NCBI RefSeq assembly: GCF_004310295.1
Contig: NZ_SISB01000003.1
Coordinates: 62,001-126,000 of the forward strand
Direction: 5' to 3'
DNA: 64,000 nucleotides
Source of the DNA: Pseudomonas sp. BGI-2
Lineage (GTDB): Bacteria > Pseudomonadota > Gammaproteobacteria > Pseudomonadales > Pseudomonadaceae
The notes under the pieces were generated by a model. It searched no databases, was not told the DNA's origin, and was given only the letters and a program-made list of their open reading frames with translations. Positions 16,074 through 27,278 of the stretch are shown here, in pieces. The translations under genes were made by a program, and so were the position numbers. Each line of letters starts with the position of its first letter. The first letter of the stretch is position 1.

Positions 16074-16703
16074 GTGGAAGGACTCTGGCTGTTTTTCATG
16101 GCGCTGGCGGTGGTGTATCTGTTGCCCGGCCCGGACATGATTCTGCTGCTGCAAACCGGCGCCCGCCAAGGCAAAGGCGCAGCATTGGCGACGGCGGTGG
16201 GTCTGGGCATTGCTCGAGGTTGCCATGTGGCGTTAGCCGCGTTAGGGCTCGCGGCGCTGTTCAAAGCCGCGCCGTGGACCTTCGACGTAGTGCGCCTGGC
16301 GGGGGCCGCTTACCTGCTGTGGATCGGCATTCAGTGCCTGCGAACCACGATGTTGCCGAACCTGAATGGCAGCAACGCCCCTCTCGAAAAACCTCGCTGG
16401 CAGGACGCGATCCTGCGCGGTTTGCTGACCAACCTGCTCAACCCCAAGGCGTTGCTGTTCTGCTCGGTGTTGCTGCCGCAGTTCATCACCCCCCACACCG
16501 GACCGGTGCTCGCGCAATTTGCGGTATTGGGCGTGCTGCTGGTCGGCGTCGGTTTGCTCTTCGACAGCGCCTACGCCTTGACCGGCGCCGCACTGGGCCG
16601 GTGGCTGCAACGCAGTCCCTCGGCCCAACGCCTGCAACAGTGGTTATTCGGCAGCCTGTTGATCGGCTTCGCCGTGCGGCTGACCTTTGTTCAACAGGCC
16701 TGA
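16074..16703 (+). CDS. LysE/RhtB family amino-acid exporter
   Basis: Inner-membrane exporter of about 209 residues with six hydrophobic segments. The signature LPGPDMILLLQTGARQGKG near the N-terminus and the NLLNPKALLF motif at mid-length are diagnostic of LysE/RhtB proteins, which expel amino acids or analogues using the proton gradient. The GTG at 16074 is chosen, with GGGGT five bases upstream and the product beginning MEGLWLFFMAL as in relatives; an ATG at 16062 would add four residues. It is divergent from the Lrp-family regulator and ends 3 bases from the convergent stop of the next gene. Confidence 0.88.
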   Translation: MEGLWLFFMALAVVYLLPGPDMILLLQTGARQGKGAALATAVGLGIARGCHVALAALGLAALFKAAPWTFDVVRLAGAAYLLWIGIQCLRTTMLPNLNGSNAPLEKPRWQDAILRGLLTNLLNPKALLFCSVLLPQFITPHTGPVLAQFAVLGVLLVGVGLLFDSAYALTGAALGRWLQRSPSAQRLQQWLFGSLLIGFAVRLTFVQQA

Positions 16704-16706
16704 GCC

Positions 16707-18827
16707 TTACTGCGCTTTACGACGGCGGCGCCGGTTGATCAACAACAGCGCCGCTGCCGTTACGGCAATAACGCCGCCGATCTGCAATGGCCACTTGTAC
16801 GGTCGCAGCACCGAACGGGTGGCGTCAGTCGCCTGGGTCACATAACGTTTGCTGGCATTCTCGAAGTCGGGATACGGGCACTGGTGGCCGAAATCCACCG
16901 CCCAATCCACGTAGGGCCCTTCTTTGACGTAGCGCTGGTAAAGCGCACTCTGGTCTTCAAGGCTGCTGTTCCACCCCGCCGCCGCACACAACACCGCCGC
17001 GAAGGCCTGGCTGGTGTGAGGCAGGTTATCGGCGGCGCGACTGGCCAAGGCTGTTGCGACGAATCGATAGTGATAGCGCTCGTCGGGCTGCGCGGCGCTG
17101 GCTTGCTGGCGCTGGACTTCACCTTCGGCCACCAATGGGCCGACCTTGAGTTCAGCCGTCTCCAGGCTGTAATTGCCGCCAAACGTGGCGTAGTCCGGGG
17201 CCACTTCATAACCGAGAATGTCCATGCCCCACTCGCGTGCGGTCCAGGCGGCATTGAACAGGGCGGCGGCGCGCTTGGTCGGCCACCACGCAGCATCGGC
17301 AAGCTGCCGTTGTTGCGCATACAACCGGGCCTTTTTCTGTAGATCGGGATTGTCGAAGTACACCAGTGCTTCGTCGTAGCGCTCTTCGCGCAGCAACCGA
17401 CGCCCGAGCAGATTGCGCAGTTGCGCCGCCACCGGCAACGGCACGTAGTTGTCGCGATCCTGCTGGCTGAGCGCTGGCGGCGCCGGCACTTGGGTGTCGA
17501 CGTAGTGCTTGAGTTCATCGACCGTCAATACGCGCTCGGCAACGGTCGCGGCATCGAACCAATAGATGCTTTGGCTGCGATAAAGCTGATCGAACGCTTG
17601 CAGATAATCCCCGCGTTGCAACGCCAGAATCGCGCTTTCACCCTCGACCCGGCACTTGGGCTGGAGGCTTTCGAAATCGTAGTCGGGCGTGCGTCGCTCG
17701 CCCCATGACTCGTTCTGCGGGAAAGCCTGGGCAGCCTTGGCATACGCCGCAGTCGCTGCGGTTTTGTCGCCATCACGCAGCGCCAGTTTCGCCCGCAGCC
17801 ACCACGCCAGACCACCGTCCCCGGCATGTTCGAGGAACGCTTTGGCGCTGGCGTAATCGCCCTGTTGATAATTCATCGCCGCCAGTCTGTCAGCGTTGTC
17901 CAGACTGCCCCGCGTGCTGCTTTGCAGCAGCTTGATCAGTTTCAACTCGTTCGGCGGCTGATCACCGAATGACCAGCCCAAGCGACTGATCAGCGACGCC
18001 GTCACCAGTTGTTGCACCGGTTTGCCCTTGAGCAACTCGGCCAACTGATCGTCAGGCATCGCCAGCAGATCCGCCATCAACAGCTTCAGCGAGGTGTAAC
18101 CCACCGCCGAACCGTGACGATTTTGCGTGGCGTACAGGTTGATGGCGCTGTTCCAGTCGCCAGCGGTGCGCGCCACGCGGGCTTCTTCGCCGATGCTGGC
18201 GACACCGAGTTCCAGAGGGTCGCTGAAGCCTTCGACGCTCAGCTGAAGGGTCTGCTCGAAGGCTTTTCGCGACTGCGCCAGCAGGTCGGGCGTTGCGTCT
18301 GCTTCGGTGCTCATGGCAAATAGCGCCCGACCTAGCGAATACGCTGCCCAAGTGCTGCGCAACGCGCGTTGATCCGCTGGCAGCGCCAGCACTCTCTGGA
18401 AGTACTCGGCGGCCAGTGCGTGATCACCGGCGTTGAACGCCACTGCACCCGCCAGATAGAACCGAAGCTCGGCCGGCAAGCTCGCGCCCTCGGTGTCGAC
18501 TTGATGGGCATCGGTCAGCGCGCGAAGTTGTTTGACCAGTGCTTGCTGCTCCAGCGTCAAACCAGCCTGCTCGGCCTTGTCCCGCTGCGCTGCGTAGTCG
18601 GTCGCCTCCATGCTGTAAGGGGACGCCTCAACGTTCTTGAGCCCTGCGATCACATGCCCGAGGCGATTGATCTCGAACTGGAAGTTGCCTTCCGGCAGTT
18701 CCGCCAGCGACTGCGCACGGTTGTCCAGCAAGCGCATCGGGAAGTCCGGCCCGCAGGCCAGCGCCGAACCCAGCGGCAGGCTGAGGCTCAGGCAAAGCAA
18801 ATGACGGGGCCAGTTACGGGTGAACAT
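16707..18827 (-). CDS. Exported TPR-like repeat protein with C-terminal membrane anchor, function unknown
   Basis: I do not recognise a named family. The 706-residue product starts with a signal peptide (MFTRNWPRHLLCLSLSLPLG, then SALACGPDF; Cys after ALA could also be a weak lipobox). It ends with one membrane helix (PLQIGGVIAVTAAALLLI) and a basic RRRRRK tail, so the bulk is probably periplasmic and tethered to the inner membrane. Between these are many Ala-rich helical stretches like TPR/SEL1 repeats (AGAVAFNAGDHALAAEYFQR, LAAMNYQQGDYASAKAFLEH), suggesting a protein-interaction scaffold. The start at 18827 has a near-perfect AAGGAGG. The previous gene overlaps it by 14 bases, so the two are coupled and probably work together. 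Confidence 0.7.
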   Translation of the reverse strand: MFTRNWPRHLLCLSLSLPLGSALACGPDFPMRLLDNRAQSLAELPEGNFQFEINRLGHVIAGLKNVEASPYSMEATDYAAQRDKAEQAGLTLEQQALVKQLRALTDAHQVDTEGASLPAELRFYLAGAVAFNAGDHALAAEYFQRVLALPADQRALRSTWAAYSLGRALFAMSTEADATPDLLAQSRKAFEQTLQLSVEGFSDPLELGVASIGEEARVARTAGDWNSAINLYATQNRHGSAVGYTSLKLLMADLLAMPDDQLAELLKGKPVQQLVTASLISRLGWSFGDQPPNELKLIKLLQSSTRGSLDNADRLAAMNYQQGDYASAKAFLEHAGDGGLAWWLRAKLALRDGDKTAATAAYAKAAQAFPQNESWGERRTPDYDFESLQPKCRVEGESAILALQRGDYLQAFDQLYRSQSIYWFDAATVAERVLTVDELKHYVDTQVPAPPALSQQDRDNYVPLPVAAQLRNLLGRRLLREERYDEALVYFDNPDLQKKARLYAQQRQLADAAWWPTKRAAALFNAAWTAREWGMDILGYEVAPDYATFGGNYSLETAELKVGPLVAEGEVQRQQASAAQPDERYHYRFVATALASRAADNLPHTSQAFAAVLCAAAGWNSSLEDQSALYQRYVKEGPYVDWAVDFGHQCPYPDFENASKRYVTQATDATRSVLRPYKWPLQIGGVIAVTAAALLLINRRRRRKAQ

Positions 18828-20007
18828 TTGAACCTCCTTGATCAAGGTGTGCGCAGCGAGCCCAACCGATGGCGCGCTGCTCGCCGGCCGGTATCCGGCC
18901 GTCGCGCAGGCGGGTGAAGGTAAGCAGATCCGGGCTTTGTTGCAACGCATATCCGGCCAGCGCATCGGCGCCATCGCAGCCGCGAACCGCCAGCGTCACG
19001 CGTTCGGGCCAGGCGCTGTCGAGGTTGCCTTGATTGCTGACGCTGATGTCATAGAGGTCGTCTTGCGCGATGAGTTTCAAACTCAAACGACTGTCGAGCG
19101 AATCTCCGCGAGCGACAGCACTCAGCGTGGCCAGACTCCAGGCCCGGCGATCACCCGCCAGCGGCAGGCGAAACCAGATCAGGCCGGCCAGATGCGCCGG
19201 TGGGTCGGCGCGCAGTTCGGCGGCGAGCGTGCTCAGCTGCAAGGGGTCCGCCAGCAATTCCCGACGTTTGCCGGTGCGCTCGATAGGCACTTCGCTTTCA
19301 ACGACTGGCGCTCCACTGGCACCCGGCAACAGGGCAACGCCATAGGCGGGTAGCGCCAGGTAGAAGGGTTTCGAGGTGATTCGGCTCCAGGCCTTGGCCC
19401 ATTGCCTGGCTTGGTCCGGGTCAAACAAACCACGACGCGGATCACTCACCGCGTGGACCTGCAATACGCTGCTGTCGACGGTCGCCAAGAGTGCCGGCAA
19501 CTCGGGGCTGTCGAGCCAGGCCGGCAATGCGGTGATGCTTAACGGCAACAAGGTGGGTACAACCGCGCGCAGGTGCGTGAGAAATTCGCGGTAAGCCGGT
19601 AGCCGAGCGCTGCCCGCGTCGTGGTCGATTTCCACGCCGGAGAGCGTCAGCCCCTGCCCTTGCCAATCGCTGAGCACTTGCTGAATCTGCGCCGTGACCT
19701 CGTCCTGATCCAGCGCCTTGAGCTGGCCATCAAGACGAATCACCGCAATCAGCGGCCGACCATCACGTTTGAGCAGCGCCGGATCTATTCGCGTCCGGCT
19801 CCAGCCCGCCTGCGGGAACGCCTGCAAGGCCAGCACTCGTAATGTTGAAAAGTCAGCGCGACTGTCCCGCAGTGCGGCGTCATGCGCCGACGTCCATTGC
19901 CGTTGCCAGACGTAGAGTTGCTGATCAAGCGGCGGCGCGCCGTGTTGCTCGCAACCGTTGAGCTGCACCAGCGCGATAAGCAGGAGCGAAAGACGAACTA
20001 AAAACAT
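18814..20007 (-). CDS. DUF3142 domain lipoprotein
   Basis: Predicted lipoprotein of 397 residues. The start at 20007 gives a clean lipoprotein signal, MFLVRLSLLLIALVQLNGCE, with lipobox LNGC. The mature region has VYVWQRQWTSAHD and a TIM-barrel-like pattern of strands (PLIAVIRLDG, LTLSGVEIDHDAG, SVLQVHAVSDP, PFYLALPAYGVALL), as in DUF3142 proteins. GVEIDHD resembles the acidic strand ends of glycoside-hydrolase-like barrels, so a sugar-binding or hydrolase role is possible but unproven. It is translationally coupled to the TPR-like gene downstream (14-base overlap) and lies next to polysaccharide-modification genes. Confidence 0.7.
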   Translation of the reverse strand: MFLVRLSLLLIALVQLNGCEQHGAPPLDQQLYVWQRQWTSAHDAALRDSRADFSTLRVLALQAFPQAGWSRTRIDPALLKRDGRPLIAVIRLDGQLKALDQDEVTAQIQQVLSDWQGQGLTLSGVEIDHDAGSARLPAYREFLTHLRAVVPTLLPLSITALPAWLDSPELPALLATVDSSVLQVHAVSDPRRGLFDPDQARQWAKAWSRITSKPFYLALPAYGVALLPGASGAPVVESEVPIERTGKRRELLADPLQLSTLAAELRADPPAHLAGLIWFRLPLAGDRRAWSLATLSAVARGDSLDSRLSLKLIAQDDLYDISVSNQGNLDSAWPERVTLAVRGCDGADALAGYALQQSPDLLTFTRLRDGRIPAGEQRAIGWARCAHLDQGGSNVHP

Positions 20008-20065
20008 GAAATCCCTGACCTGAAAACACAGGGCTACAGGGTACACAAAACCTGTGGGAGAGTGC

Positions 20066-20893
20066 CTACACCAGTGGCTTGCGGGCAATGATCACCTGAC
20101 TTTTCGCCACGACCGCGTCCAGCGCCTGCTTGATCTGCGCGCCACGGGGCGACGCCAGGATGGCCTGCCACGTGTCGGCCCAGTGGTTGAGCAACGGGTG
20201 GTCGGGATTGCTGAAATCGACCTTGGCTTCCCAGAACAACAGCATCCACATCGACCAGTAAAACCCGTACTGGCTGTGGCTGAGCACTTCCAGGCCGGCG
20301 TCGCTGACCATCGCCTTGAACTGCTCTTCGCTGATGATGCGAATGTGGTTGGGCTTCTGGAAATACTCGGGCGCCGCAATGTCTTTTTGCAGGTCTTCGG
20401 AACTTGGGTGCGGGACGCTGAGCAAATACAACGCGCCCGGTTTGCCAACCCGCACCAGTTCAGCGAGGAACTGCGCCGGATCGTCCACGTGTTCGATGAC
20501 TTCGGTGGACACCACGCGGGTGGCCGTTGCATCGGCAATCGGCAGCGGATTGCAGTCGGTGACGTGGCATTCGACGTCACGCGCCGGCGTGTCGCTCAGG
20601 CGCTGACGGGTGGCTTCGACCTTGGCCGCGTCGATGTCGGCGATGATGATCTTCGCCCCGCGCATACCGCAGAAATGCACGTTGCCGCCGTCACCGCAGC
20701 CGACGTCCAGCAGCGTGTCCTCGGCAGTGACCGGGAACCCGGTAAACAGCTCGCCGGTTTGCTGATTGAACCAGCCACTGAGCATCGCGTCGTGCAGGCC
20801 GAGCATGTACGGATCGACCTTCTCGACCTTGTCCGCTACCGGCTGCGCGGGAGCGGGCGTACCCGCCGTGAGTTTCTTCAAAAGGCTCAGCAT
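20066..20893 (-). CDS. Class I SAM-dependent methyltransferase (probable O-antigen modification)
   Basis: Soluble protein of 275 residues with a methyltransferase fold. SAM motif I is LLDVGCGDGGNVHFCG (about 61-76), followed by an acidic motif II (KIIIADIDAAKV), and VVSTEVIEHVDDPAQFLAEL with VGKPGALYLLSVP, typical of sugar or lipid O-methyltransferases. It overlaps the acyltransferase gene by 7 bases and lies in the block of glycan genes next to the D-rhamnan operon. In P. aeruginosa, accessory genes beside that operon (PA5455-PA5459, from memory) add methylated sugars to the chain, so terminal O-methylation of the rhamnan is the likely job. The substrate is not proved. Confidence 0.82.
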   Translation of the reverse strand: MLSLLKKLTAGTPAPAQPVADKVEKVDPYMLGLHDAMLSGWFNQQTGELFTGFPVTAEDTLLDVGCGDGGNVHFCGMRGAKIIIADIDAAKVEATRQRLSDTPARDVECHVTDCNPLPIADATATRVVSTEVIEHVDDPAQFLAELVRVGKPGALYLLSVPHPSSEDLQKDIAAPEYFQKPNHIRIISEEQFKAMVSDAGLEVLSHSQYGFYWSMWMLLFWEAKVDFSNPDHPLLNHWADTWQAILASPRGAQIKQALDAVVAKSQVIIARKPLV

Positions 20894-22044
20894 GAGGTAG
20901 CTCCAGAGGTTTGGGCGGCTGTTCGGGACGTGCCCAGGCGGTTGACCAGCGAGGCACCGCGGTTACGCATGGGCATTTCGATAAAGCGGTAGTTGAGTTC
21001 GCTCAACAACGCGATCAGCCCGCCAGCAATCATCAGCGTCAGGATCGGATGATCGCCGGGATTAGGCAAACCGGCAGCCTGCAAACGGAAAGTGAATTCA
21101 CGCACCAGCAAATACGCCGGAATGTGGATCAGGTAGATCCCGTAGGAGCGACTGCCGACCCACGTCATCAGGTTCTTGAACACGCCGCGTGGCATCAGGT
21201 AATCGCGATTGTAGGAAGCAATCCACACCAGCACCGCGCACAACACGGCAATCGCGCCGATGCGGTAGTTGGTGAAGGTGAAGCGGTCCGTCGCCATGAA
21301 ACTGAGTACCAGCGACAGCGCGACCAGCGCCGCCACACCGGTCCATGGACGGCGCAAAAACGTCGGCTCCCAGCGCAGATACGAAGGCTGCGCACTCCAC
21401 ATCGCCAGCAAGATGCCGAGTGCCAGCGCATCGGTGCGAACCATCATCAGCATCGGCGTGCGCAATGTGAACAACTGCACCGCGACCAGCGCCAGCAAGG
21501 CCCAGACCAGGTGCTTGCGACAGATCAGGATCAACAGCGGAAACAGCAAATAAAACTGTTCCTCCAACGACAGGCTCCAGTACACGAAACTGGTGCCGTA
21601 CTCATAGTTATAGAAACTGTCGGCGAAGCGGAAGTTGGCGTACTGCGCGACCCCGGCCAGCGTCGCTTGCAGGTTGGCCTGCTGCGTCCCGAACGCCCCG
21701 GAGCGATTGAGGAAAATACACGCCAGCAGCATCAGCGCCAACCACAACCACGCCGACGGCAGCAATCGAAAGGCTCGGCGCAGCCAGAAATTGCGCGTCT
21801 GCTGCCAGTATTCCTGACGCGTGCTGCAACCCTGCAACGCCGGGATCAGGCTGCGCGCGATGACGAATCCGGAGATCGCAAAAAACAGATCCACGCCCCA
21901 CCACGGCTGACCCCACGCGGTAATGCCTTGCAACAGTGGCACCGGGGCCGCAAACAGGCTGTCTTTCAGGTGATGGAACAACACACCGAGCACCGCAATG
22001 CCGCGCAGCAACTCGATGTCCATGATCCGTCTGTCGTTACTCAT
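20887..22044 (-). CDS. Acyltransferase 3 family membrane protein (OafA-like)
   Basis: Integral membrane acyltransferase of 385 residues with about ten hydrophobic segments. Family marks are the N-terminal DIELLRGIAVLGVLFHHL, with the catalytic-type His, then WWGVDLFFAISGFVIARSL, and FVYWSLSLEEQFYLLFPLLIL. These proteins transfer acetyl or other acyl groups to surface sugars across the inner membrane. It overlaps the methyltransferase gene by 7 bases and lies 52 bases downstream of the glycosyltransferase pair. O-acetylation of the neighbouring polysaccharide is the natural reading. The C-terminal SGNH domain found in longer OafA proteins is absent. Confidence 0.87.
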   Translation of the reverse strand: MSNDRRIMDIELLRGIAVLGVLFHHLKDSLFAAPVPLLQGITAWGQPWWGVDLFFAISGFVIARSLIPALQGCSTRQEYWQQTRNFWLRRAFRLLPSAWLWLALMLLACIFLNRSGAFGTQQANLQATLAGVAQYANFRFADSFYNYEYGTSFVYWSLSLEEQFYLLFPLLILICRKHLVWALLALVAVQLFTLRTPMLMMVRTDALALGILLAMWSAQPSYLRWEPTFLRRPWTGVAALVALSLVLSFMATDRFTFTNYRIGAIAVLCAVLVWIASYNRDYLMPRGVFKNLMTWVGSRSYGIYLIHIPAYLLVREFTFRLQAAGLPNPGDHPILTLMIAGGLIALLSELNYRFIEMPMRNRGASLVNRLGTSRTAAQTSGATSC

Positions 22045-22096
22045 GTCGTCCTCCTGGACGCTGCTCCGTTATCCACCCTATTCAACACTGCGCGGA

Positions 22097-23395
22097 TCAT
22101 GCTTCGGGGGTCTCCAAAGCGACCCGGGTTTCAAGGAGCTGCGCGAAGAAGGCTTTCAATCGTTGCTCGGCGGTGGCCTGGCTGCAGAATTTTTCGAGGC
22201 TGGCCACCGAATGCGTGGACATCTGCGCGTAACGCTCGGCGTCATTTTTGGCGATGTCATAGCTGGCCTGATAAGCGCGGCACAACGACGCCCAGTTCGT
22301 GACGTAACGCAGGGTTCGGAACGCCCGGCGTGGGTCGTGAGGCCAGGCTGTCAGCTCGTCGGTGGAGTCGATCAGGAACGCGTTATCGGCATCCAGGTAA
22401 TCGATCATTGCCGTAGTGCGTGGCGCCACCGCCGGTTTGCCGCAGGACATGAATTCCATCAGCGGCAAGCACTGGCCTTCGCCGTAGGACGTGTTGACCA
22501 CGTAGCTGGTTGCTTGCACCAACTGCTCGTAGTCCGCATCCGCGAGGTAGCCGTAAATCAGCACGATGCGGCAGCGATAAGACTGGTTTTTGTACAAATG
22601 GTGAAGGATGTCAGTCAGCGCGTCTTCGGCGTCGTGGTGGGTCAGTTTGAGCACCAGCGTTGCGTCATCCACCTCGCGGAACGTCACGCAGAAGGCACTG
22701 AGCATGTCTTCCCAATTCTTGCGCCCGTCACCCGGGTTGAACACCGAGGTGTAGATCACGCCGTCGAGCACCAGCTCGTGCTCACGGGGCGGCGCCGCAA
22801 AATCGATACCTTCACCGGCGCGTAACTGCGCCGGCCCAAAGGCCCGCAAATCGAGCGTGCGGCTGTCTGCCACCAGGCCTTTTATCTTCAGTCGCACCTG
22901 GCTGGCGAGTGGTTGACGCTGCAACTGCGCGCCACGCGCCGAGAATCGGTCCCATACCGGCGCCGGCACCGCGACGATCGGATAGTCGGCGCCCATCGCC
23001 TCGCGCACGGCGTCAACGGTGTAGCCGGAATGGGTAATCGCCGCTCCTGAGGCGCGCAAAACCGTGCGCCAGTCATTGCGCGGCTCACCGGCAAAGGGTT
23101 CATTGGGAATGGTGCTGAATTCCCACGCGAACACCGGCAAGGTCGGACACGCGAAGTGCACTGGCGTGCGATGAGGTGGCGAGAACGACAGGAACACGCA
23201 GTCTTCACCACGGGACAGCGCGTCGAGGTACAAGGCATCGACTTCGGTCTGCGGGTCGCTGACTTCCACCACGCGCCCCAGACGCTCCAGCACCGGCCGA
23301 TACTCCTTGAGCACGAAGTAATAGCTGTACTCCGAACGGCCGAGGTTCTGGGCAATCGTGTGCTGGTTGGTTTCCGAATGAATGATGATCAGCAT
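22097..23395 (-). CDS. Glycosyltransferase (GT4-like), second of a tandem pair
   Basis: Cytoplasmic glycosyltransferase of 432 residues. The N-terminus (ILYSD-like MLIIIHSETNQHTIAQNLG, then EYSYYFVLKEYRPVLERLG) is shared with its upstream neighbour. The C-terminal half has the GT-B features VFNPGDGRKNWEDML (acceptor/donor loop), IVLIYGYLADADYEQL, and YGEGQCLPLMEFMSCGKPAVAP, the usual E-x7-E-like nucleotide-sugar site. It overlaps the preceding gene by 7 bases. Position and paralogy suggest that it adds sugars to the D-rhamnan chain or its cap. It is like PA5455/PA5456, which I recall as needed for common-antigen synthesis in P. aeruginosa. Confidence 0.83.
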   Translation of the reverse strand: MLIIIHSETNQHTIAQNLGRSEYSYYFVLKEYRPVLERLGRVVEVSDPQTEVDALYLDALSRGEDCVFLSFSPPHRTPVHFACPTLPVFAWEFSTIPNEPFAGEPRNDWRTVLRASGAAITHSGYTVDAVREAMGADYPIVAVPAPVWDRFSARGAQLQRQPLASQVRLKIKGLVADSRTLDLRAFGPAQLRAGEGIDFAAPPREHELVLDGVIYTSVFNPGDGRKNWEDMLSAFCVTFREVDDATLVLKLTHHDAEDALTDILHHLYKNQSYRCRIVLIYGYLADADYEQLVQATSYVVNTSYGEGQCLPLMEFMSCGKPAVAPRTTAMIDYLDADNAFLIDSTDELTAWPHDPRRAFRTLRYVTNWASLCRAYQASYDIAKNDAERYAQMSTHSVASLEKFCSQATAEQRLKAFFAQLLETRVALETPEA

Positions 23396-24966
23396 GAGGC
23401 GTTATCCGTCACGGCCGCTGCCGGCAAAGCTTGCGGTGTCAGCCCGAAAAAATCCGCCAGGCGCTTTTGCACCGGGGCGAAAGCGCAGTAGTCGTGCATG
23501 CGCTCGACCGCGTCGCGAGACATGCGCTGGTACTCCAGCGGTTGCTCCTTGGCCATCCGGTAGCTGTTTTCGTAGGCAGTTTTCAGCGAACCCCAGTCCG
23601 GGCGATAACGCAGGGTCCGGTAGATGATCCGGGTGTCCTGCGGCCAGATGGTCAGCTCTTCGCTGGACTTGACCACAAACGCCACACGCTCATCGATGTA
23701 ATCCTCCATGGCGGTGTGGTCCGGGGCGATCACCGGCTTGCCGCTGGCCATGAACTCCATCAACGGTAGGCACAGACCCTCGCAGCGTGATGCATTGACG
23801 TAATAACTGGCCGCTTCGTACAGCCGGGCGTATTGCGGATCGTCCAGGTAACCGTGCATCACCACCACCCGACAGGCGAACGGCGAGAGTTGCGCGAGCA
23901 AGGTCATCAGCTCGTCGTAGTAGGACGAAAGATCGCTTTGGGTAATCTTCAGCACCAGCGTGGCGTCATCCGTTTCGCGGAAGGCCCAGCAGAAAGCGGT
24001 GATCAATTGATGCCAGTTCTTGCGACCGTCCCGGGGGTTGAACACCGTGACGTAAACTACGCCGCCGACCTGAGTATCGACCTGCGCGGTGGTGTCCGGC
24101 CATTGACGCGGTTCAGGCTCATGCACGGCCATCGTCTGCGGGCCTGCGATGGCCGGCAAAAATCCGGCAAGCCGTGCATGAACGGCATCTGAAAGAAGAT
24201 CGCGAACACCTTCCCAGTACCACTGGCTCAGAAAGTGCGTGCGATGCATCGGGACGGGCAGGGTTTTGCCCATGTCCCGGCGCCACATATGCAGGTAATG
24301 GCGAGCAATGACGAAACGGCGTTTCAAGGTCAGCGGCGGTGGCTTCGCGGCTTCCGCTTCAGCCTCTCGCGCGGCGATTTCTTCAGCCGTGGGCACGACA
24401 GGAATCAATGCGTCGGCGCTAAGCCCGAGGGTATGGGTATCGAAAATGCAGCCCTTGATCTCCAGTGTCGAACCGGCATTGACCGGGACGCTGGTGTGGT
24501 TGTTGCGAATGGCCGCGAAGTTCTCCCATAAGGGCGTGGGCAAAACCAGCACAGGGAAATCGTCACCCATGGCCCGCCGAATCGCCCGGGCCGTGTGGCT
24601 GGAAAGCGTGATGACCCGGCCTTGACGCGCCAGCATCTGCGTCCAGTCCTGGCGCGGGTCGTTGTCCCACTGCTCATCAGGAATGGAGTCGAATTCCCAG
24701 GCCACCACGCAGATCGTCGGGCATTCAAGGTCGTTCGGGGTTTTCTGCGGCGGCGTAAAGGACAGGAACAGGCTGTCTTCGCCGGCGGCCAGCAATTGTC
24801 GATAGAGAGGATCGACCTCGGCGGTGGAGGACACCACATGCACCCGCCCGAGGCTTTCGAGCACCGGGCGATAAGCCTTGAGCACGAAGTAATAACTGTA
24901 TTCAGGACGACCGAGGCTCTGGCTGATGGAGTTGTCGTTGACGTCCGAGTAAAGAATGAAATTCAT
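23389..24966 (-). CDS. Glycosyltransferase (GT4-like), first of a tandem pair, with a ~100-residue insertion
   Basis: Paralogue of the next gene on this strand, 525 residues long. Shared blocks: NDNSISQSLGRPEYSYYFVL at the N-terminus, VFNPRDGRKNWHQLI, and CEGLCLPLMEFMASGKPVIAP in the donor-sugar domain. Between the two halves it has about 100 extra residues (around EEIAAREAEAEAAKPPPLTL and LKRRFVIARHYLHMWRRDMG) that its sister lacks. They are basic and amphipathic and could attach it to the membrane. The start at 24966 is chosen to match the sister N-terminus; an in-frame ATG at 24990 would add eight residues. It is divergent from the rmd operon, so both can share control. Confidence 0.83.
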   Translation of the reverse strand: MNFILYSDVNDNSISQSLGRPEYSYYFVLKAYRPVLESLGRVHVVSSTAEVDPLYRQLLAAGEDSLFLSFTPPQKTPNDLECPTICVVAWEFDSIPDEQWDNDPRQDWTQMLARQGRVITLSSHTARAIRRAMGDDFPVLVLPTPLWENFAAIRNNHTSVPVNAGSTLEIKGCIFDTHTLGLSADALIPVVPTAEEIAAREAEAEAAKPPPLTLKRRFVIARHYLHMWRRDMGKTLPVPMHRTHFLSQWYWEGVRDLLSDAVHARLAGFLPAIAGPQTMAVHEPEPRQWPDTTAQVDTQVGGVVYVTVFNPRDGRKNWHQLITAFCWAFRETDDATLVLKITQSDLSSYYDELMTLLAQLSPFACRVVVMHGYLDDPQYARLYEAASYYVNASRCEGLCLPLMEFMASGKPVIAPDHTAMEDYIDERVAFVVKSSEELTIWPQDTRIIYRTLRYRPDWGSLKTAYENSYRMAKEQPLEYQRMSRDAVERMHDYCAFAPVQKRLADFFGLTPQALPAAAVTDNASC

Positions 24967-25392
24967 GGCATCCCACGATGAAACCGCCATCCCGGCAGCC
25001 TCACTCTATGACGGCAAAGCAACGGAGATCCGGGGTTTGCCGGTCGTCGTCCATCGTCTTTTTGCCCGTCTACGTTCTTGTTTTAATGGTCAGCTTCGCG
25101 GGGTGTGAATACCACCCGGCCGAACCCTGGGTAATCGTGACGAGGGGCATTCTAAACACATCCGTTAAGGATTCGTGAACCGCCCGGCGAGAATAAATCG
25201 GGCTACGCTAATGAGAACTGACTGGTCACGGTGGGACCTGTTGAAATTACCGAGCAATTGGCACAGATTGGCTACCAAACAACTACAACAAACGTTTCGC
25301 CTGTCTTTCGACCAAGGAATCCACCCGGTCTGTCAGACATCTCCATATAGCCTGTGGGGAATGGACGAAATGCATGACCAAGGGGCCGCTGT
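24967..25392. promoter_or_regulatory. Divergent intergenic region between the accessory glycan block and the D-rhamnan operon
   Basis: These 426 bases separate two divergent transcription units and are AT-richer than the flanking genes, so promoters for both must lie here. I find no JUMPstart/ops element, no clear sigma-54 site and no strong palindrome. Two short open frames in it are not supported as genes. Confidence 0.5.
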
Positions 25393-27275
<1,883 letters not shown>

Positions 27276-27278
27276 GCC

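Noticed and set aside
24978..25178. 66-codon plus-strand frame in the divergent region with a lipoprotein-like stretch (VLVLMVSFAGCE)
   Set aside because: The hydrophobic part is not at the N-terminus, there is no ribosome-binding site, and the frame lies over the promoter region of two operons. Not enough support.
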